Shown: one piece after another, positions 17,113-25,714 of the stretch | Layout: the number at the start of each line of letters is the position of its first letter | Numbering within the stretch: position 1 is the first letter of the stretch | Assembly (NCBI GenBank): GCA_934086185.1 | Contig: CAKOHW010000008.1 | Coordinates: 1-44,109, forward strand | Source of the DNA: an uncultured Bacilli bacterium | Lineage (GTDB): Bacteria > Bacillota_I > Bacilli_A > RF39 > UBA660 | Direction: 5' to 3' | Length of the DNA: 44,109 nucleotides | Made by a program: the position numbers and the translations under genes | Notes under the pieces: generated by a model | The model's database searches: none | Seen by the model: only the letters and a program-made list of their open reading frames with translations | Told to the model about the DNA's origin: nothing

Positions 17113-18192
17113 ATGAGAATTGATTATAAATTATTAATATCAGTAATTATACTTAGTATATTTGGTTGTATTATGATATATACTTCTAGCAATGTATGGG
17201 CTCTTTATAAATTTAATGACGCATTTAAATACTTAAAAAATCAAAGTATATTTTTAATACTTGGTATATTTTTAATGTATTTCCTATCTAAATTAGATTA
17301 TAATTTTTATAAAAAGAAAGCAAATTTAATTATTGGAATATGTTTTATATTATTAGTATTAGTACTAATTCCAGGTATAGGAGTAATTAGAAATGGTAGT
17401 AGAAGTTGGTTTGGAGTATTCGGATTTGGTATACAACCAAGCGAAGCCACTAAAATAGGATTAGTAATATTTATCAGTAAATATTTATCTAATAACTATT
17501 CTATAATGTACAATATAAAAAAAGGTGTTTTACCTATTCTATCTATTATACTAATATTTTTTATCCTAATAATGTTAGAACCAGATTTTGGTACTGCCTG
17601 TGTTATAACATTATCACTAATTGCAATGATATTCATATCTAAAGTTAAATTATCTTTCTTTATTAAAATAGGTTTAACAGGCTTATTAGGTGTAGTAATA
17701 TTAATAATCATTGCTCCATATAGAATGGCAAGAATAGTATCATTCTTAAATCCATGGAGTGATCCATTAGGTAGTGGATTCCAAATAATTCAATCTCTAT
17801 ATGCTATAGGACCAGGAGGATTATTTGGTTTAGGTTTAGGTAATTCTATACAAAAACATTTTTACTTACCAGAACCACAAACTGATTTCATATTTTCAAT
17901 TATTAGTGAAGAACTAGGTTTTATTGGTATATTAATAGTTAGTATGTTATTTATGTTTATATTTTATAGATGTATAAAAATAAGTTTAAATACCAAAGAT
18001 TTATTTGGAAAATACTTATGTTTTGGTCTATCATTTACAATAATATTTCAAACTATACTAAATTTATGCGTTGTAATAGGCTTAGTACCCGTTACTGGAG
18101 TAACACTACCCTTTCTTTCATACGGAGGATCTAGTCTTTTAGTAAGTTTAACAAGTATAGGAATTATATTAAATATTAGTAAAAATTGTTAA
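17113..18192 (+). CDS. ftsW: SEDS peptidoglycan glycosyltransferase, SpoVE/FtsW type
   Basis: Polymerises lipid II with a partner class B PBP, probably the one at 41294. The 359-residue, about ten-helix membrane protein matches B. subtilis SpoVE closely: IMIYTSSNVWA, LVLVLIPGIGVIRNGSRSW, IQPSE, LEPDFGTA, LNPWSDPLGSGFQIIQSLYA, YLPEPQTDFIFSIISEELGF and PVTGVTLPFLSYGGSS. The ATG at 17113 is placed after AGGTGAT; an in-frame GTG at 17101 is part of that ribosome site. Resemblance and nearby cotE favour a sporulation role, but it could also serve in division. The two cannot be separated from sequence alone. Confidence 0.94.
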   Translation: MRIDYKLLISVIILSIFGCIMIYTSSNVWALYKFNDAFKYLKNQSIFLILGIFLMYFLSKLDYNFYKKKANLIIGICFILLVLVLIPGIGVIRNGSRSWFGVFGFGIQPSEATKIGLVIFISKYLSNNYSIMYNIKKGVLPILSIILIFFILIMLEPDFGTACVITLSLIAMIFISKVKLSFFIKIGLTGLLGVVILIIIAPYRMARIVSFLNPWSDPLGSGFQIIQSLYAIGPGGLFGLGLGNSIQKHFYLPEPQTDFIFSIISEELGFIGILIVSMLFMFIFYRCIKISLNTKDLFGKYLCFGLSFTIIFQTILNLCVVIGLVPVTGVTLPFLSYGGSSLLVSLTSIGIILNISKNC

Positions 18193-18221
18193 TTTTTGAT
18201 ATACTATTATTGGTGATTAAA

Positions 18222-18590
18222 ATGAAAGATTGTTTATTTTGTAAAATTAATAATGGTGATATACCAAGTAAAAAATTATATGAAAATGATTATGTATTTG
18301 TTATCATGGACTTACACCCAGTATCTAACGGACACCTACTAATAATTCCTAAAAAACACTTCACTGACTTTACTGAATTAGATAATGAAACTCTAAGTCA
18401 TATAAACGAAACTTCTAAATTAATGAAAGACTTAATATATAAAAAATTAAATGCAGTAGGTTTAAAAATATGTGTAAATTATGGAATAGCCCAAGAAATA
18501 AAACATTATCATATGCATTTAATTCCAGTATATAAAAACAAAGAAACTATAAAAGATTTAGATGAAATATATAATAAGTTAACAAAATAA
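18222..18590 (+). CDS. hit: HIT family nucleotide-binding protein
   Basis: Histidine-triad hydrolase or transferase acting on nucleotide-phosphate conjugates in the cytoplasm. The 123-residue protein has an N-terminal CLFC pair (zinc site in many members), IPSKKLYEND, the strand DLHPVSNGHLLIIPKKH, and the catalytic triad in HYHMHLIP. The ATG at 18222 follows TTGGTGA; longer in-frame starts would overlap spoVE/ftsW. It lies 29 bases after that gene and is probably co-transcribed. The exact substrate is unknown. Confidence 0.92.
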   Translation: MKDCLFCKINNGDIPSKKLYENDYVFVIMDLHPVSNGHLLIIPKKHFTDFTELDNETLSHINETSKLMKDLIYKKLNAVGLKICVNYGIAQEIKHYHMHLIPVYKNKETIKDLDEIYNKLTK

Positions 18591-18609
18591 AAAGGCCTAG
18601 GCCTTTTTT
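18588..18609. terminator. Bidirectional terminator between the HIT gene and the small membrane-protein gene
   Basis: The perfect palindrome AAAAAGGCC-TA-GGCCTTTTT with A and T tracts serves both converging genes. Confidence 0.85.
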
Positions 18610-18610
18610 A

Positions 18611-18856
18611 TTATACATAATTTCTAGGTTCTATTCCAATATTACTTATTATAATTGCATATATAAATATTAATACTATAATCAATATATAAATACAAAA
18701 ATAACTCCTAGCAAAATTCTTTCTATTAATATTACTATTATCAAAAGAATATAATATTAACAATATAAAACCTATAACAGGTATAGAAAACAATATACTA
18801 TATAAGAAATATTCCCATGGACTTAATGGTCTATAATTTGATGGAATATTATTCAT
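18611..18856 (-). CDS. Small two-helix membrane protein
   Basis: 81 residues. A conserved-looking N-terminal motif (NYRPLSPWEYFLYS) leads into a first transmembrane helix (about 16-37), a short loop DNSNINRKNFARSYF and a second helix (about 54-72). No function is known to me, though similar small proteins with an RPLSPW motif are recalled from gut Firmicutes. Its start overlaps the rpe stop by 8 bases, so it is translationally coupled to the rsgA-rpe operon and is probably a real gene. Confidence 0.75.
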   Translation of the reverse strand: MNNIPSNYRPLSPWEYFLYSILFSIPVIGFILLILYSFDNSNINRKNFARSYFCIYILIIVLIFIYAIIISNIGIEPRNYV

Positions 18857-19484
18857 ATATACCCTTAATTTTATTTATATTTTCTTGATAATTATCACTC
18901 ATACATACATATGATCCACTTATAACTATATCTGCATTATTAACTTTTAACACAGTATCATTATTAATACCACCATCAATACTAATTAAATAATCATAAT
19001 CTTTTTTTAATGAACATAATAAATCTACTTTTTCTTTACTAGATTCTATAAATTTTTGTCCACCTTTACCTGGTTCAACACTCATAACTAATACATTATC
19101 AATATCATCTAAAATATCTTCTATTTCCATAACACTTGTATTAGGTTTAATACTTATACCCACTTTAATTCCATAACTATGTATTAAATCTATTAATTCT
19201 TTAATATCTTTATCTATTTCATAATGAATAGTTATCATATATGGATTTAAATTTTTATATTTTAAAATATATTCTTCTGGATCACTAACCATCAAATGTA
19301 CATCTAATAATTTATTAGACATTTTTAATTTATCTGATACTTCTTCATATACACAAGAAATATTAGGTACAAACTTTCCATCCATAACATCAACATGTAA
19401 AAAATCTGCATTAGTTTCATTTATTTTTTTTATAGTTGTTTCTAAATCATATTTACTTTTTAAAAAAGAAACAGATATTTTCAT
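18849..19484 (-). CDS. rpe: Ribulose-phosphate 3-epimerase
   Basis: Pentose phosphate enzyme interconverting ribulose 5-phosphate and xylulose 5-phosphate. The 211-residue TIM barrel has the metal- and substrate-binding motifs HVDVMDGKFVPN, LDVHLMV, MSVEPGKGGQKF and ISIDGGIN; the His and Asp residues of each are present. It overlaps rsgA by 4 bases (ATGA) and the next gene by 8. The order prkC-rsgA-rpe is conserved in Bacilli. Confidence 0.95.
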   Translation of the reverse strand: MKISVSFLKSKYDLETTIKKINETNADFLHVDVMDGKFVPNISCVYEEVSDKLKMSNKLLDVHLMVSDPEEYILKYKNLNPYMITIHYEIDKDIKELIDLIHSYGIKVGISIKPNTSVMEIEDILDDIDNVLVMSVEPGKGGQKFIESSKEKVDLLCSLKKDYDYLISIDGGINNDTVLKVNNADIVISGSYVCMSDNYQENINKIKGIYE

Positions 19485-20314
19485 CTTTTATTCTCCTTTA
19501 CAAACTTTATATAATTATCATATCTACTTTTCATAATTTTACCATCTTTAACTAAAGATTTTATCATACATTCACTTTCATTAGTATGACTACAATCTTT
19601 ATAAGGACACTCTATATTTTTAAATTCTATAAATGTATTTTTTATTTCATCATTACTCATATTTTTTAAATCTAATGATGAAAATCCAGGAGTATCTGCT
19701 ATAAATGATGATTTATAATTAAATAGTTCCACATGTCTAGTAGTATGTTTACCTCTACCTAGTGCTTCACTAATTTCATTAGTAGCCAAATTAAGTTTCT
19801 TATTTAATTTATTAAGTAAAGTACTTTTACCAGCCCCAGTTTGTCCTGTTAAAACTAAAGTTTTATTTTTTATATATCTTTTTAATCTAAATAAACCATT
19901 ATTTGTACAAACTTTAATCCCTATTTTTCTATAATAATTCATTATAGATTTAATATATTTCATTTCTTGTTTCTTTAACAAGTCTAATTTAGTAAATACA
20001 ATTATAGGTTCAATATTATTTGATAATGTCACTACCAACTCTTTATCTAATAAATTTAAAGATAAATCAGGCTTCTTAACACTAGTAATAATAAGTGCAC
20101 TATCAACGTTTGATATCATTGGTCTATCTAAACTATTTTTACGTGGTAATATTTCTAAAATATATTTATCTTTTTCATCAAAAATAACTTTATCACCAAC
20201 TAAAGGAGTAAGTTTATCAAATCTAATCTTACCCCTTGCTCTACATTCATACAGTTTATTATCACTACTAACTGTATATAAATTACTTATTATTTTTACA
20301 ATTTTTCCTTCCAT
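19481..20314 (-). CDS. rsgA: Ribosome small subunit GTPase RsgA
   Basis: Late-stage 30S maturation GTPase. The 277-residue protein has an N-terminal OB fold, then a circularly permuted GTPase domain in which G4 (FTKLDLL) precedes G1 (GQTGAGKSTLLN) and G3 (DTPGF). A C-terminal zinc site follows (CPYKDCSHTNESEC). The RGKHTTRH segment is also diagnostic. The start is 12 bases after prkC, in the same operon. Confidence 0.97.
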   Translation of the reverse strand: MEGKIVKIISNLYTVSSDNKLYECRARGKIRFDKLTPLVGDKVIFDEKDKYILEILPRKNSLDRPMISNVDSALIITSVKKPDLSLNLLDKELVVTLSNNIEPIIVFTKLDLLKKQEMKYIKSIMNYYRKIGIKVCTNNGLFRLKRYIKNKTLVLTGQTGAGKSTLLNKLNKKLNLATNEISEALGRGKHTTRHVELFNYKSSFIADTPGFSSLDLKNMSNDEIKNTFIEFKNIECPYKDCSHTNESECMIKSLVKDGKIMKSRYDNYIKFVKENKR

Positions 20315-20325
20315 AAACCCTCTTA

Positions 20326-22059
20326 CTAATCTGTTATATCAGTTGTTTCTTCACTTGGTTCACTAGCAATATATATTATAAGTTCATCGCCTTCTTTTAA
20401 CATAGCACCAGCTTTTTTATTTTGTTCATATATTGTACCTACTGAATAATCAGCAGTTTCTACATACTCAGTAGTTAAAGTTATATTATATTTCTTTGCA
20501 AAATCTTCAATTTGTTTTAATGAATATTCTCCTTTAGTAAAATCAGGATATAAAATACTTGTATTAGGAATATGTATTTTAATAGTATCTCCTTCTTTTA
20601 ATAAAGTACCTGCCTCTGGCTCTGTTTTTATAATAGTATCTTTTTCATATTTATTTATATCAACATCATCTTCTATTACTTCAACATATAATTTATACAT
20701 TTTTTCTAATAATACTTTTTGTTCTACATAATTTTTGCCAGTTAAATCCTCTAATGTATACCCACCTTCACCAGAAGATACATAAAGAGTTATATTAGAA
20801 CCTTTTTTAACAGTTTTACCACTTTGAGGACTAGTTTTTACAACATTACCTTCTTCAATATCTTTACTAGTAATATTTTTTGTATCATCTAATACTTTAA
20901 ATCCTTTACTCTCTAATATTTCTTCTGCATCTACTATGCTTTTTCCAGATACATCAGGTATTTTAACATCTGGTGCAGCAGTCAACTTTGGAAGTAAAAA
21001 TACTAATGTAGTCACTATTACAATTAAACTTGTAAATACTATTCCTAAAATTACCAATAATTTATTTTCATTTTTTTCTTTCATATCTTCCTCTGTAATT
21101 TGTTTACTTTGTACTTTTTCTTCTTTCTCTTCTGGTACTTTAGTATTTTCTAATTCATTTACTGCTTTTTTAGATTTTTTATCACTTTCTTCAATTTCAG
21201 GATAAGTAAATTCATATTCATCTTCATCTATTCTTGATTCATCTAAACAAGTTTTTAAATCTTCATGCATTTCTCTAGCATCTTGATATCTATTTTTTAA
21301 ATTTTTTGCAGTAGCTCGTTTAACAATATTAGCAACACTCATAGGTATTTCATCATTAATTTCTCTTACATTAGGAATTGTCTCTTTAATATGTTTTAAA
21401 GCAATCTCAACTGCATTATCACCTTTAAATGGAACGCTTCCAGTTAATAACTCATACATTAAAACTCCCATAGAATAAACATCACTTTGTATTGTAGCAC
21501 CCTTCCCACAAGCTTGTTCAGGAGGTAAATAATGAACGCTTCCCATTACTGAATTAGTTTGAGTTAACTGCGTAGCATTTAAAGCCATAGCTATACCAAA
21601 ATCAGTTATTTTAATTAAACCATTTTCTAAAATCATTATATTTTGAGGTTTAATATCTCTATGTATTATATAAGAATCATGAGCAGCACTCATACCATCA
21701 GTTAATTGAAGCATTATATCAACAACTTCTCTTACAGTTAAACTACCACGTTTTTTTAACAATTGTTTTAAATGTTTGCCTTCAATATATTCCATAACTA
21801 TATAATATAAGCCATTATCTTCACCTACATCATATACTTCAACAATATTTGGATGACTCAAACTACTAGCAGATAAAGCTTCTCTTTGAAAACGTCTAAC
21901 AAACTTTTCATCAGTAGCTAAATCTCCTCTTAATACTTTAACTGCAACATTTCTATCTAATATAGTATCATACGCTAAATAAACATTAGCCATACCACCT
22001 TCACCAATGGTTTTAATGATTTGATAACGATCATTAATTTTTTGCCCCTTCATTATCAT
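20326..22059 (-). CDS. prkC: Ser/Thr protein kinase with PASTA repeats (PrkC/Stk1)
   Basis: Membrane kinase that senses peptidoglycan fragments; in B. subtilis PrkC triggers spore germination by muropeptides. The 577-residue protein has a kinase domain (about 12-270: GEGGMANVYLA, VAVKVLR, HRDIKPQN, DFGIA, SDVYSMGVLMYELLTG), an acidic/Lys juxtamembrane stretch, a transmembrane helix (about 335-355) and three extracellular PASTA repeats. Start: MIMKGQKIND, with ATG at 22059; the ATG at 22053 (MKGQ) is an equally possible start. It follows prpC by 3 bases, giving the usual kinase/phosphatase pair. With cotE and spoVA in the window, a germination role is a reasonable inference. Confidence 0.96.
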   Translation of the reverse strand: MIMKGQKINDRYQIIKTIGEGGMANVYLAYDTILDRNVAVKVLRGDLATDEKFVRRFQREALSASSLSHPNIVEVYDVGEDNGLYYIVMEYIEGKHLKQLLKKRGSLTVREVVDIMLQLTDGMSAAHDSYIIHRDIKPQNIMILENGLIKITDFGIAMALNATQLTQTNSVMGSVHYLPPEQACGKGATIQSDVYSMGVLMYELLTGSVPFKGDNAVEIALKHIKETIPNVREINDEIPMSVANIVKRATAKNLKNRYQDAREMHEDLKTCLDESRIDEDEYEFTYPEIEESDKKSKKAVNELENTKVPEEKEEKVQSKQITEEDMKEKNENKLLVILGIVFTSLIVIVTTLVFLLPKLTAAPDVKIPDVSGKSIVDAEEILESKGFKVLDDTKNITSKDIEEGNVVKTSPQSGKTVKKGSNITLYVSSGEGGYTLEDLTGKNYVEQKVLLEKMYKLYVEVIEDDVDINKYEKDTIIKTEPEAGTLLKEGDTIKIHIPNTSILYPDFTKGEYSLKQIEDFAKKYNITLTTEYVETADYSVGTIYEQNKKAGAMLKEGDELIIYIASEPSEETTDITD

Positions 22060-22062
22060 TTA

Positions 22063-22800
22063 TTACTCACCTTCCTTAAGAAGATATGCAATTGATATAT
22101 TATCAGTTCCACCTCTTGCATTACACTTCTTAATTATTTTTATTAATTTATCTTCAATTTTCAAATCACTTTCATTAAGTACTTTTTCAATTTGTTCTAC
22201 CGTTAACATATTAGTTAATCCATCACTACATAGCATTATTGCATCTATATTCATATCTACATCAAATATATCCAATACTTGTTTTGCTTCTGTTCCAAGT
22301 GCTTTCATTAAAACATTTTTTTTAGGATGATTAGCTGCCTCTTCTGGTTTTATTTCTCCAGCTTCAACAAGCAAATTAACTAAAGTATGATCCTTTGTAA
22401 TTTTATGTAATTTTCCATTCTTTAAAACAAAACCACTCGAATCTCCTATATTACCAAAAATCAAAAAATCTTTAGTCAATAATGCTAATACTATTGTAGT
22501 ACCCATACCAGTTAACTCAGGATTTTCTTCAGTATATTTAATAATATTAGTATTTATTGTATTAATATTTTCATTAAGCCAATTTACTGCATCAAATTTT
22601 GTCCCAATTGTTGAAAGATTAGAAAACCTACTACCTAAATGAGTAACAACCATAGAACTAGCAACTTCTCCTGCTCTATGTCCACCCATTCCATCAGCAA
22701 CCATCATTAAATGTTCTCCAGATTGATTTTTAACTATCGTAACAGAATCTTCATTGTGGCTTCTAACTCTTCCAGAATCAGTTAAATAAAATGATTTCAT
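22063..22800 (-). CDS. prpC: PP2C-type Ser/Thr phosphatase PrpC
   Basis: Reverses PrkC phosphorylation. The 245-residue PPM/PP2C domain has metal-binding motifs VRSHNEDS, VADGMGGHRAGEVAS, LCSDGLTN and GGTDNISIAYL. The start overlaps the rlmN stop (ATGA). A cognate kinase lies immediately downstream. No separate SpoIIE-type phosphatase is in the window, so a link to the SpoIIAA-like protein cannot be claimed. Confidence 0.96.
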   Translation of the reverse strand: MKSFYLTDSGRVRSHNEDSVTIVKNQSGEHLMMVADGMGGHRAGEVASSMVVTHLGSRFSNLSTIGTKFDAVNWLNENINTINTNIIKYTEENPELTGMGTTIVLALLTKDFLIFGNIGDSSGFVLKNGKLHKITKDHTLVNLLVEAGEIKPEEAANHPKKNVLMKALGTEAKQVLDIFDVDMNIDAIMLCSDGLTNMLTVEQIEKVLNESDLKIEDKLIKIIKKCNARGGTDNISIAYLLKEGE

Positions 22801-23819
22801 TTTTCCACCTCTTTAGCACGAAGTTGTCCACAAGCAGCATCAATACCACTTCCAAACTCTCGTCTAATAGTTACATTTATACCATTTTTCTTTAATGTAT
22901 CATAAAACTTCATTATAACGTCTTTACTACTTTTCTTAAATTCAATATGACTTGTTTCATTATATGGAATTAGATTAACATAAACATTCATACCTCTTAA
23001 AAGATTAGCAAGATTAATAGCATCTTCATAACTATCATTTACACTATTAAGCATAACATATTCTATAGTCACTCGTCTATTAGTTTTTTTAATATATTCC
23101 TTTAATGTATCAATTAATTCACTAATACTATACGCTTTGTTTACAGGCATAATTTTATTTCTTATTTCATCACTCGGAGCATGTAAACTTATCGCTAAAT
23201 TAACTTGTAAATCTTCATTCATAAATTTTTTTATCTTAGGTACTAAACCACTAGTAGATACTGTAATATGTCTAGCACCAATATTTATACCAAATGGATT
23301 ATTTATAATTCTAATAAATTTCATGATATTATCATAATTATCAAACGGTTCTCCAATACCCATTATTACAACAGAATCTATTCTTTCTTTTATATCATTT
23401 TGTATTAATATAATTTGTTCGACAATCTCATAAGCTTCTAAATCTCTAACTTTTTTAAGCCTACCACTTTCACAAAACTTACACCCCATATTACAACCTA
23501 CTTGACTAGAAACACACACTGATATCCCATAATCATGTCTCATTAATACAGCCTCAATATAATTACCATCCAACAAAAGAAACAAATACTTACTAGTTAA
23601 TTCATTTTCTTGTTTTTTTATTATCTTAATAAATTCTAACGAAAATGTATTACTTAACTTCTCTTGTAAAGATTTATTAATATTAGTCATCTTATAAAAA
23701 TCATTAACATTCTTAATATATAACCAATCATATATTTGTCTAGCCTTAAATTTTTTTTCACCAATACTTAAAAAGTAATCTTCTAATTCATCTAATTTAT
23801 AATTATAAATATTATTCAT
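22797..23819 (-). CDS. rlmN: 23S rRNA (adenine-C2)-methyltransferase RlmN
   Basis: Radical SAM enzyme that methylates A2503 of 23S rRNA and A37 of some tRNAs. The 340-residue protein has the radical SAM CxxxCxxC motif (CNMGCKFC), the SAM-binding GIGEPFDN, the HITVSTSGLVP segment and the conserved C-terminal Cys in AACGQLRAKE. It heads the rlmN-prpC-prkC-rsgA-rpe operon in the order known from Bacilli. A weak promoter candidate (TAGACT-N17-TAGAAT) lies just upstream. Confidence 0.97.
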   Translation of the reverse strand: MNNIYNYKLDELEDYFLSIGEKKFKARQIYDWLYIKNVNDFYKMTNINKSLQEKLSNTFSLEFIKIIKKQENELTSKYLFLLLDGNYIEAVLMRHDYGISVCVSSQVGCNMGCKFCESGRLKKVRDLEAYEIVEQIILIQNDIKERIDSVVIMGIGEPFDNYDNIMKFIRIINNPFGINIGARHITVSTSGLVPKIKKFMNEDLQVNLAISLHAPSDEIRNKIMPVNKAYSISELIDTLKEYIKKTNRRVTIEYVMLNSVNDSYEDAINLANLLRGMNVYVNLIPYNETSHIEFKKSSKDVIMKFYDTLKKNGINVTIRREFGSGIDAACGQLRAKEVEK

Positions 23820-23876
23820 ACTTTCACCTTAATAAAATTCTATCAAAAATATCTCATAAAGTCTATAATAGCACAT

Positions 23877-23897
23877 AAAAAAACGCATAAAGCGTTT
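23877..23897 (-). terminator. Terminator of the Hint-domain surface gene
   Basis: The stem AAACGC/GCGTTT with a five-base loop is followed on the - strand by TTTTTTT. It separates this gene from rlmN. Confidence 0.8.
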
Positions 23898-23904
23898 AAA
23901 AATA

Positions 23905-25644
23905 TTATAGGTCTATTTCACTTGAATTTCTATTTCCACTTAACATTCCATTTGCAAAATAATTATTATATTTTTCTGTAAACAATGTACAATGTTCTAT
24001 TTCTTCATCTATATGTTGATGTTCTATTAATTTTATTTTTTCTCCATTTATATTATATCCACATTCTCCTATATTCCATTCATCCATATAAACAAATTTT
24101 TGTCTTTCTATATTATAAAACCTATGTCTATGTACTGTAGTTATTACTGTTCCATCATTAAATATCCAATTATCATAACAATTATGTTTCTTTATTTGAT
24201 TACTATCACATTCTACTACAGTATCAACATCTAATTCATGTGTATATGGATTAATACATACTACTCTATCTCCTACTTTTATATCTCTTATCTTCTTTTT
24301 CTTGCGTTTCTTCTTACCTTTTTCATCCTCTTCTTCTACTTCGATTAAGGTGTCTGGTGGAAGACATGTAGTACAAAAATGTGTATTTCTTATAGCTAAA
24401 CCTATAACATTTGATTCAAAAAAATCATTCATCTTATTAATATTATTCGGATACGGTAAACTCTTAACTCCTAAAGAATAATTCCCATCTCCACTATAAA
24501 CCGCCACAAAATCAATATATCCAAATTCATATTCACTATATGAATAAAAACTATTTGGATCAGCATTATTCATTTCATCAGCACAATATCCACCATGTAT
24601 AGATTGTCCTTTTAAACCATCTGCTGTTTTAATATACTTTAAAGTTTTTAGTTCTTTTGAATAATCACTATTAAGCCAATCATTTAATGTCATTCCATCT
24701 TCTACTTCAATTTTAAATGGTCCAGAACAACTACTATCATTTAAACATTCTTTTGATATAAAAACTAAATATTCTCTTTTTGATATACCATTATTAACAT
24801 TTCTCACTTTTTTTGTTATTGAATTATCTGATATAGTTATATCCATTTCTGCTTTTTTACTTGTATTATCTATTGTTATACTATCATTTGTAAACGATTG
24901 TTCATTACCTTTTGTAATTGTTAAATTATCACTTAAATTCTTTGTTGTTGCTCTATTTTTTATACTTATTTTATGATTATCTGGTTCTATCCCTATAAAT
25001 TTATATTTCCCATCTACTATTTCACTAGTTTGTTCTTTACTATTAATTACTACATAGTCATTATTACTTGAATTTATAACATTACCTGTTAACTCTATTG
25101 TATTTTTATTTGAAAAGATATCTACTTTAAATGATAATTCTTTTCCCATATCATCACTTTGATCAACACCAGTTTCTTTATATTCAACTGTTAATTTATA
25201 TGTTTGTATTTCTTTTTCTTTAATACTATTCTCTATTATATATGAATTTGTATTAGGAACTTCTTTTGAATCTATGCCATTACATGTATTACCACTAATA
25301 CTACTTTCACATGTTAATGTATAAACTAAATCAGCATTATTTGTTAATGTATTTATCATATTAACAAAGCCTATATAATAGCCATCAATATCACTATTAC
25401 CTGTATTCTCTACAGTAAATATTTTACTAGTTAGTGTAGTTCCCGGCATAATGTTAGTTGCTTCTATTAAACCATTTTCATCTCCATATACTAATTTTAA
25501 ATCTGCTGTTGTTACACTTATTGATTTTGTATTAGTATTTCCTTGTATTTTCGTTAAAAAGTATGCATATGTTAATCCTAATAATGTTAATAATACTATT
25601 GTTATTCCTACTACACTAACTATAATCTTTTGTTTTTTATTCAT
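23905..25644 (-). CDS. SipW/TasA-type exported protein with C-terminal Hint (intein/hedgehog-like) domain
   Basis: 579 residues from ATG 25644 (AAGGT ten bases upstream; longer TTG start rejected). Residues 1-33 give the SipW-type signal (LTYAYFLT). A TasA-like beta domain (about 35-185, ending MGKELSFKVDIF) and a middle beta-rich region follow; the middle region includes QSIHGGYCADEMNNADPNSFYSYSE. From residue 427 a Hint domain begins: CLPPDTLIEV with the nucleophile Cys, a Lys-rich loop, IRDIKVGDRVV, a block B-like TTVHRHRFY, and a C-terminal block F-like NNYFANGMLSGN. The domain ends with GN rather than the intein HN and only eight residues follow, as in bacterial intein-like domains. Autocleavage or ligation at Cys427 is predicted from the family. 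Confidence 0.85.
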   Translation of the reverse strand: MNKKQKIIVSVVGITIVLLTLLGLTYAYFLTKIQGNTNTKSISVTTADLKLVYGDENGLIEATNIMPGTTLTSKIFTVENTGNSDIDGYYIGFVNMINTLTNNADLVYTLTCESSISGNTCNGIDSKEVPNTNSYIIENSIKEKEIQTYKLTVEYKETGVDQSDDMGKELSFKVDIFSNKNTIELTGNVINSSNNDYVVINSKEQTSEIVDGKYKFIGIEPDNHKISIKNRATTKNLSDNLTITKGNEQSFTNDSITIDNTSKKAEMDITISDNSITKKVRNVNNGISKREYLVFISKECLNDSSCSGPFKIEVEDGMTLNDWLNSDYSKELKTLKYIKTADGLKGQSIHGGYCADEMNNADPNSFYSYSEYEFGYIDFVAVYSGDGNYSLGVKSLPYPNNINKMNDFFESNVIGLAIRNTHFCTTCLPPDTLIEVEEEDEKGKKKRKKKKIRDIKVGDRVVCINPYTHELDVDTVVECDSNQIKKHNCYDNWIFNDGTVITTVHRHRFYNIERQKFVYMDEWNIGECGYNINGEKIKLIEHQHIDEEIEHCTLFTEKYNNYFANGMLSGNRNSSEIDL

Positions 25645-25714
25645 GTTCTTACATACCTTCAATCTTTGATGTAAAGTTTATCAATTTTTTTCATTTGAAT
25701 ACACTTCTAAATAA

